From an uncultured Ruminococcus sp. (lineage in GTDB: Bacteria; Bacillota; Clostridia; Oscillospirales; CAG-272), in the NCBI GenBank assembly GCA_902797125.1, contig CADBRS010000165.1, positions 1-8,171 on the forward strand: a stretch of DNA of 8,171 bases, in the 5' to 3' direction. Made by a program: the position numbers and the translations under genes. Numbering within the stretch: position 1 is the first letter of the stretch; each line of letters starts with the position of its first letter. The notes under the pieces were generated by a model. The model searched no databases. It was not told where the DNA came from and saw nothing but the letters and a program-made list of their open reading frames with translations. Shown here piece after piece: positions 4,574 to 8,171 of the stretch.

Positions 4574-7032
4574 CCAAGATGAAGACGATTCAGTGGACAT
4601 CCGCTTTCCGCTACATGCAAAAGCAGAAAGCCGCATGCCTGTCGATGTGCGTTGTCGCGCTGCTGGCCGTCACCGCTTTTCTCGGTATCCGTTTCACCGC
4701 CTACGCTCTCAAATCCAACGGCAACCGGTTCTGGACGCAGACGGCATTCCGGGATATCGAGATCGTTGCACCTGCGCTGTTGTCTGAAGAAGATCTTGAC
4801 CGGATTCGGGCGACCGACGGCGTGCAGGATGCTGAACCCGTATGGCATGTGTCCGCGACCGTATCCGGAAACCGAAACACAGAAATAGACGTTGTCTCTC
4901 TTACCGAGCGGATCAATACGGTCATCCTGCGCGATGGTCGTATGCCTGAGTCGGCCGGAGAATGCCTTTTGGAACCTCCTGTTCTTGAAGAACTGGGGCT
5001 TTCCGTCGGGGACACGATCCGACTGGAAGACACACAGGTTTTGGCCATCCACGATTATATTGTGTGCGGTGTCGTGGACCATGCCGACCATGCGTGTCTT
5101 CCTCTGCAGGTGCCTGGCAGCCGTTACGCGCTTGTCATGCCGGACGCTTTTGATATGGAAGGCCTGGAGCACAAATGCATGCGTGCGGTCGTACGCATAT
5201 CCGGTTCAGAAGATGCGGACCGTTTCTCGGATCACTACCTGACCCTTTCGGGACAGGTCCGGGACCGGCTGGACAAACTGTCAAGAGAAGCCGTTCCCAA
5301 AGAAAATGGAACTCTGTTGGAGTCATTCCTGACCTGGTTTTCCTCTTTTCTGGGCGGCACGAGAAGGTGGCTGACCCTCGACGTATGGGGTTCCACCTCC
5401 TACTACGCGATTCGAAGTGCCTCTGAAAACGTTGCAACCATAGGCGCAACTTTCGCAGCCGTATTCGTGATCGTCGGGGCATTCGTCATCTATGCCTCGA
5501 TCCGCAGGATGGTCAAAGAAGACCGGACACGGATCGGAACAGCCAAGGCCATGGGTTTCCGTGGAAACGAGATCGCTTTCAAGTATTTTGCGGCGGGACT
5601 GATTCCGACCCTGACGGGTATGTTGGTCGGAGTTGCAATCGGGTATTCCGTCATTCAGCCCATTCTTCTCTCGATCTATGGCCGATTCTACGTATACGGA
5701 TTCGGTTCCCCGGTTTTTCGGTTCGTGCTGACGGCTTTTGTACTGGCTGTGGGGTCCCTGATAGCTGCTTTGGCTGTGCTGATTGCCTGTGCCGACCTGC
5801 TTCGGCAATCAGCGGTTCGCCTAATGAACGACCGTTCGTCGGAATCCTGCGTAAACACCTTTAAGACGGATCCATCGGGACGCTTCCCTTATTTTCGCCT
5901 GATCCTGCGGAGTCTGCGGACAGGATGGCGACCCATCCTTGTGATCGTGGTCGGCATTGCAGGATGTATGGCACTGCTCGTAACAGGGTTTACGATCCGG
6001 CTGTCTGTTGCCCGTACCATTGACCGTCAGTTCACGGATGTGGAACGTTACGATCTCAAGATCCGCTTCGCTCCGGACGCAGGCGAAGGAGAAACTCCGA
6101 CACAGGACAAGATCCGTTCTGCACTGAAGGATGCAGAGCTGAGCAGACAAGCGAAGACGGACGGTTGGATCGAGCTGACAGACCGTGACTGCCTGTTTTT
6201 CGCAGGAGGCCGGATGAACAGCGGCGAATTGATCTGTGTGGATCCGGAAGTCCTGGACGGCTATTTCATTCTGGCAGATCCGGCAACCGGCGAACCTTTT
6301 GTCCCTTCCTCCGAGACCGGGATCTATATCCATCTGCGAACTGCAGAGACTGCAGAACTCGCCCCGGGGGACCGCCTGACCTTATACATAGACCAAACGA
6401 AAACCAAACTCATCACGGTTGCCGGAGTTTTCGACAACTACATCGGCGGACAAATGATCCTGTCCAGGAGCGCATTCGAATCCGTCTTCAGAGAAGAACC
6501 GGATTGCAACTGCTTTTGGGTCCGGTGCGGTAAAACGAAACCAGAAGACATTCAATCGGCCCTGAAAGGCCTGCCCGTGACCGTTACCCGGGCGACGGAA
6601 AAGAAAGCGGAATACAAAGGCTACACTTCTGCCCTGGATATGATCGCAGGATTGCTCGCAGGTGTCGCCGCACTCATGGCAGCAGGGGTGCTTACCAATT
6701 TGATCTATCTGCAGTTCTACCGTAAGAAGCGCACTCTCGTCATCATGCGGATCAACGGCTTTTCTGTTGCCGGAACGATGGGGTATGTCCTTTGGGAATC
6801 TGTCTTCACGCACGCGGTCGGTTTGATCCTGGGCATATCGGGAGGCTCGCTTCTTGCCAGGATCATCATTGGTCTGATGGAAGGAAGACAGCTGCATATC
6901 GTACGTTCTGTCCAGCCTTTGGGATGGCTGATATCCGCCTCCGTCATGCTGCTGTTCTCGATATTCATCCATGTTGTGGTCGTACGGGCCGTTCTGCGCC
7001 TCAAGCCCACTGACGATGTCATGATCCGATAG
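4567..7032 (+). CDS. FtsX-like ABC transporter permease, eight predicted TM segments
   Basis: The 821-aa membrane protein pairs with the preceding ATPase. Predicted membrane segments are at about residues 23-45, 288-311, 339-369, 385-410, 456-478, 690-715, 737-770 and 784-809. Two large extracytoplasmic domains follow TM1 (~46-287) and TM5 (~480-688). This is two FtsX units in one chain, the layout of LolC/BceB/YtrF-like long permeases. Between TM2 and TM3, RRMVKEDRTRIGTAKAMGFR carries the usual cytoplasmic coupling motif (E..IG..KA.G), and KKRTLVIMRINGF repeats it between TM6 and TM7. The C-terminus ends in RLKPTDDVMIR, like the usual R..P...L of FtsX proteins. GGAAG lies 7 bases before the ATG at 4567, which overlaps the ATPase stop; an ATG at 4579 is an alternative. 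There is no duplicated BceB-type 10-TM pattern, and no BceRS two-component genes are adjacent. A homodimer is likely, since no second permease is present. Confidence 0.92.
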   Translation: MVTKMKTIQWTSAFRYMQKQKAACLSMCVVALLAVTAFLGIRFTAYALKSNGNRFWTQTAFRDIEIVAPALLSEEDLDRIRATDGVQDAEPVWHVSATVSGNRNTEIDVVSLTERINTVILRDGRMPESAGECLLEPPVLEELGLSVGDTIRLEDTQVLAIHDYIVCGVVDHADHACLPLQVPGSRYALVMPDAFDMEGLEHKCMRAVVRISGSEDADRFSDHYLTLSGQVRDRLDKLSREAVPKENGTLLESFLTWFSSFLGGTRRWLTLDVWGSTSYYAIRSASENVATIGATFAAVFVIVGAFVIYASIRRMVKEDRTRIGTAKAMGFRGNEIAFKYFAAGLIPTLTGMLVGVAIGYSVIQPILLSIYGRFYVYGFGSPVFRFVLTAFVLAVGSLIAALAVLIACADLLRQSAVRLMNDRSSESCVNTFKTDPSGRFPYFRLILRSLRTGWRPILVIVVGIAGCMALLVTGFTIRLSVARTIDRQFTDVERYDLKIRFAPDAGEGETPTQDKIRSALKDAELSRQAKTDGWIELTDRDCLFFAGGRMNSGELICVDPEVLDGYFILADPATGEPFVPSSETGIYIHLRTAETAELAPGDRLTLYIDQTKTKLITVAGVFDNYIGGQMILSRSAFESVFREEPDCNCFWVRCGKTKPEDIQSALKGLPVTVTRATEKKAEYKGYTSALDMIAGLLAGVAALMAAGVLTNLIYLQFYRKKRTLVIMRINGFSVAGTMGYVLWESVFTHAVGLILGISGGSLLARIIIGLMEGRQLHIVRSVQPLGWLISASVMLLFSIFIHVVVVRAVLRLKPTDDVMIR

Positions 7033-7057
7033 TCTTGTTTCAGGAGAGATTTTGAAT

Positions 7058-7843
7058 ATGGGTGGCTTTTGGAATGAAAAAACCTATCTTCCGGAAAACG
7101 CAGGATATTCCCTGTTTTCGGCCCGGTACTTCCTGTTTCTTTCTTTATGCCTGTTCATTGCGGCGCTGGCCGTCTTTCTGTACGGCCGCGCGAGTGAAAA
7201 AAGAAAAAACATACTGCTCCGGATTTTCGCCTGGATAGCATTGGGAATGGAAATTCTGAAGACAGTCGTGCTGCTCGCACAGGGCTGCTTCACCCCGAAT
7301 TATTACCCGATTGGGTTCTGCTCCCTGGTGATCTATCTGTACCCGCTGTATATCTGCATTCCAAACGGTAAGGCCCGGGAAGTGCTGAGATGCATCATCT
7401 GTGCGGTCATGCTGCCCGCTGGGCTGGTGACGCTGCTCTTTCCCAACTGGATCGGTCAGTATCCCTTTCTCTCCTATTTTTCCCTTCACAGTTACATCTG
7501 GCACACACTCATGATCGTCTATCCGCTCTGGACATGGCAAAAGGAGCGTGAGCCGCTCCGTTTCCGCTATCTGTCACCAGGATTTGCATCCGTACTGTGC
7601 CTGATTCCGATTATCGTCCTGATCAATTCGCTGGCTGGAACAAATTACTGGTTTTTGTCAGCGCCGACGGACAATCATCCTCTTGCCCCAATCCATCATG
7701 CCTTGGGAACATGGGGCTATTTCACGATACTCGTGCTGGTCGGAGTAGCCGTAGCGAGTCTGTCCGCCTGGATCCAGAACCTGTTCATCCCAAGGTGTCT
7801 CAAGAAAGCATCAACATCCGAGCCTGCCGTGACTGAACCATAA
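7058..7843 (+). CDS. YwaF/TIGR02206-family integral membrane protein
   Basis: The 261-aa product has about seven hydrophobic segments (roughly 23-43, 52-75, 84-101, 108-128, 143-160, 176-196, 219-241). It shows the landmarks of the YwaF (TIGR02206) family as I know them: a PxxxCSLxIxLYP motif (84-96), LLFPNWI before a polar loop (127-132), an HSYIWHTLMI segment (144-153), and the hallmark NSLAGTNYWFLSAP near residue 190-203, followed by a Trp-containing TM. The usual His of the first motif (PLHLCSL) is replaced here (PIGFCSL), so it is a divergent member. The biochemical role of the family is not established. ATG at 7058 is preferred; TTG at 7052 lies 5 bases after AGGAG (7042-7046) and would add two residues. 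It begins 25 bases after the permease stop, so it is very probably co-transcribed and may assist the exporter or act on the same membrane stress. The C-terminal tail after 247 is polar. Confidence 0.8.
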   Translation: MGGFWNEKTYLPENAGYSLFSARYFLFLSLCLFIAALAVFLYGRASEKRKNILLRIFAWIALGMEILKTVVLLAQGCFTPNYYPIGFCSLVIYLYPLYICIPNGKAREVLRCIICAVMLPAGLVTLLFPNWIGQYPFLSYFSLHSYIWHTLMIVYPLWTWQKEREPLRFRYLSPGFASVLCLIPIIVLINSLAGTNYWFLSAPTDNHPLAPIHHALGTWGYFTILVLVGVAVASLSAWIQNLFIPRCLKKASTSEPAVTEP

Positions 7844-7873
7844 TCACCCAATTCATCAACAAATATGACAGAT

Positions 7874-7903
7874 AGGGCTGCCCTTAGAGGACAGCCCTGT
7901 TTA
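7874..7903 (+). terminator. Intrinsic terminator of the exporter operon
   Basis: AGGGCTG (7874-7880) pairs with CAGCCCT (7892-7898), with possible further CC/GG pairing inside the loop. GTTTA follows, a short and weak T tract. It lies 30 bases after the stop codon of the YwaF-like gene, where the operon should end. Confidence 0.75.
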
Positions 7904-7977
7904 TGATTCGGAAAAATTGACCTTTTTGCGATGTTACTGCTGCTACGCACATGATTATGCAAGACAGTGCTTGGAGC

Positions 7978-8016
7978 TGTCCAGTGAAACTGTCAAATAG
8001 TGAGTACACACTGTCC
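7978..8016 (+). repeat. Clustered ACTGTC repeats, possible mobile-element end
   Basis: TGTCCAGTGAAACTGTC begins at 7978, and ACTGTC recurs 21 bases later inside CACACTGTCCATT (ACTGTC at 7989-7994 and 8010-8015). A GACAGTGC stretch lies upstream in opposite sense. Multiple short TGTC/ACTGTCC repeats at an end are a feature of IS21-family elements. If so, the element would extend to the right, outside the window. No transposase is visible, so this is only a hint. Confidence 0.25.
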
Positions 8017-8115
8017 ATTACTGGTTCACCGCTTCACATACCCGCTGGCACCAGTCTACTTTGCCTCTTGCCCTTTACTCCGCCCCGCAACTACCATGTA
8101 GCTTTCATAATCCAA

Positions 8116-8142
8116 TGAGCGGCATGACTCGCATGCCGCTCA
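8116..8142. repeat. Perfect 11-bp hairpin within an outer inverted repeat
   Basis: TGAGCGGCATG (8116-8126) is perfectly complementary to CATGCCGCTCA (8132-8142) with a five-base loop. AGCTTT (8100-8105) and AAAGCT (8142-8147) could add an outer stem with a bulge on one side, sharing the base at 8142. No T run follows on either strand, so an ordinary terminator is unlikely. It may belong to an RNA or to a mobile-element end. Confidence 0.5.
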
Positions 8143-8171
8143 AAGCTGAAATAGTTGTGACTCAAACGGAA

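Larger units (their letters stand above)
7904..8171. other. Gene-free right-hand flank
   Basis: I find no convincing coding region on either strand. Frames are short and lack ribosome binding sites. A plus-strand frame open from 8004 to the edge, with an ATG at 8115, has no upstream Shine-Dalgarno and coincides with a hairpin, so it is not called. The GC content falls compared with the genes to the left. Repeated ACTGTC motifs and one strong hairpin are the only visible structure. Confidence 0.6.

Noticed and set aside
4279..5172. Minus-strand open frame of 297 codons across the ATPase/permease junction
   Set aside because: It is antisense to two well-supported genes with intact family motifs, and its product has no recognisable domain.
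8115..8171. A possible plus-strand gene start at the right edge (MSGMTRMPLK...)
   Set aside because: There is no Shine-Dalgarno sequence, and the first codons are explained by a perfect hairpin.

Overview
The window looks like chromosomal DNA of a Gram-positive, Clostridia-like bacterium (Firmicutes, perhaps Oscillospiraceae-like). The evidence is strong AGGAGG-type ribosome binding sites, consensus-like SigA promoters with 17-bp spacers, a sigma-region-4 regulator followed by a single-pass membrane protein, a MacB/LolD-FtsX type ABC exporter and a YwaF-like membrane protein. The taxonomic call is inference, because there is no rRNA or housekeeping gene here. Base composition is uneven: roughly the first 3.3 kb is very GC-rich, the exporter operon is moderate, and the last ~320 bases are poorer in GC.

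Layout. At the left edge a minus-strand gene may begin at base 38 and run out of the window. A GC-rich hairpin with T tracts on both sides (76-115) separates it from a two-gene minus-strand operon. That operon is transcribed from a clear promoter at 3377-3349. It encodes first a 151-aa regulator that joins an XRE helix-turn-helix to a sigma-70 region-4-like helix-turn-helix. The second gene overlaps it by 11 bp and encodes a 907-aa membrane-anchored protein with a large extracytoplasmic part. The arrangement resembles a sigma/anti-sigma-like pair in which the core-binding region 2 of the sigma factor has been replaced by an XRE domain.

Bases 3315-3838 hold no intact gene. They contain the regulator promoter with a dyad over its -35 region, a small perfect hairpin, a 62-base inverted repeat that could stop transcription from either side, a ~52-codon minus-strand scrap of an ABC transporter permease (COG4120/TrpY-like), and the divergent plus-strand promoter and leader of the next operon.

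The plus-strand operon (3839-7843) encodes an ATPase, an 821-aa FtsX-type permease overlapping it by 7 bp, and a seven-TM YwaF-family membrane protein 25 bp further on. An intrinsic terminator follows at 7874-7903. The ATPase and permease should form one exporter or lipoprotein/peptide-handling complex; its substrate cannot be read from the sequence. The final ~270 bases have no convincing gene but carry repeated ACTGTC motifs and a perfect 11-bp hairpin, possibly the edge of a mobile element continuing to the right.

The strongest candidate for something not well described is the XRE-sigma4 regulator with its large surface-exposed partner. The divergent exporter is a possible but unproven target.
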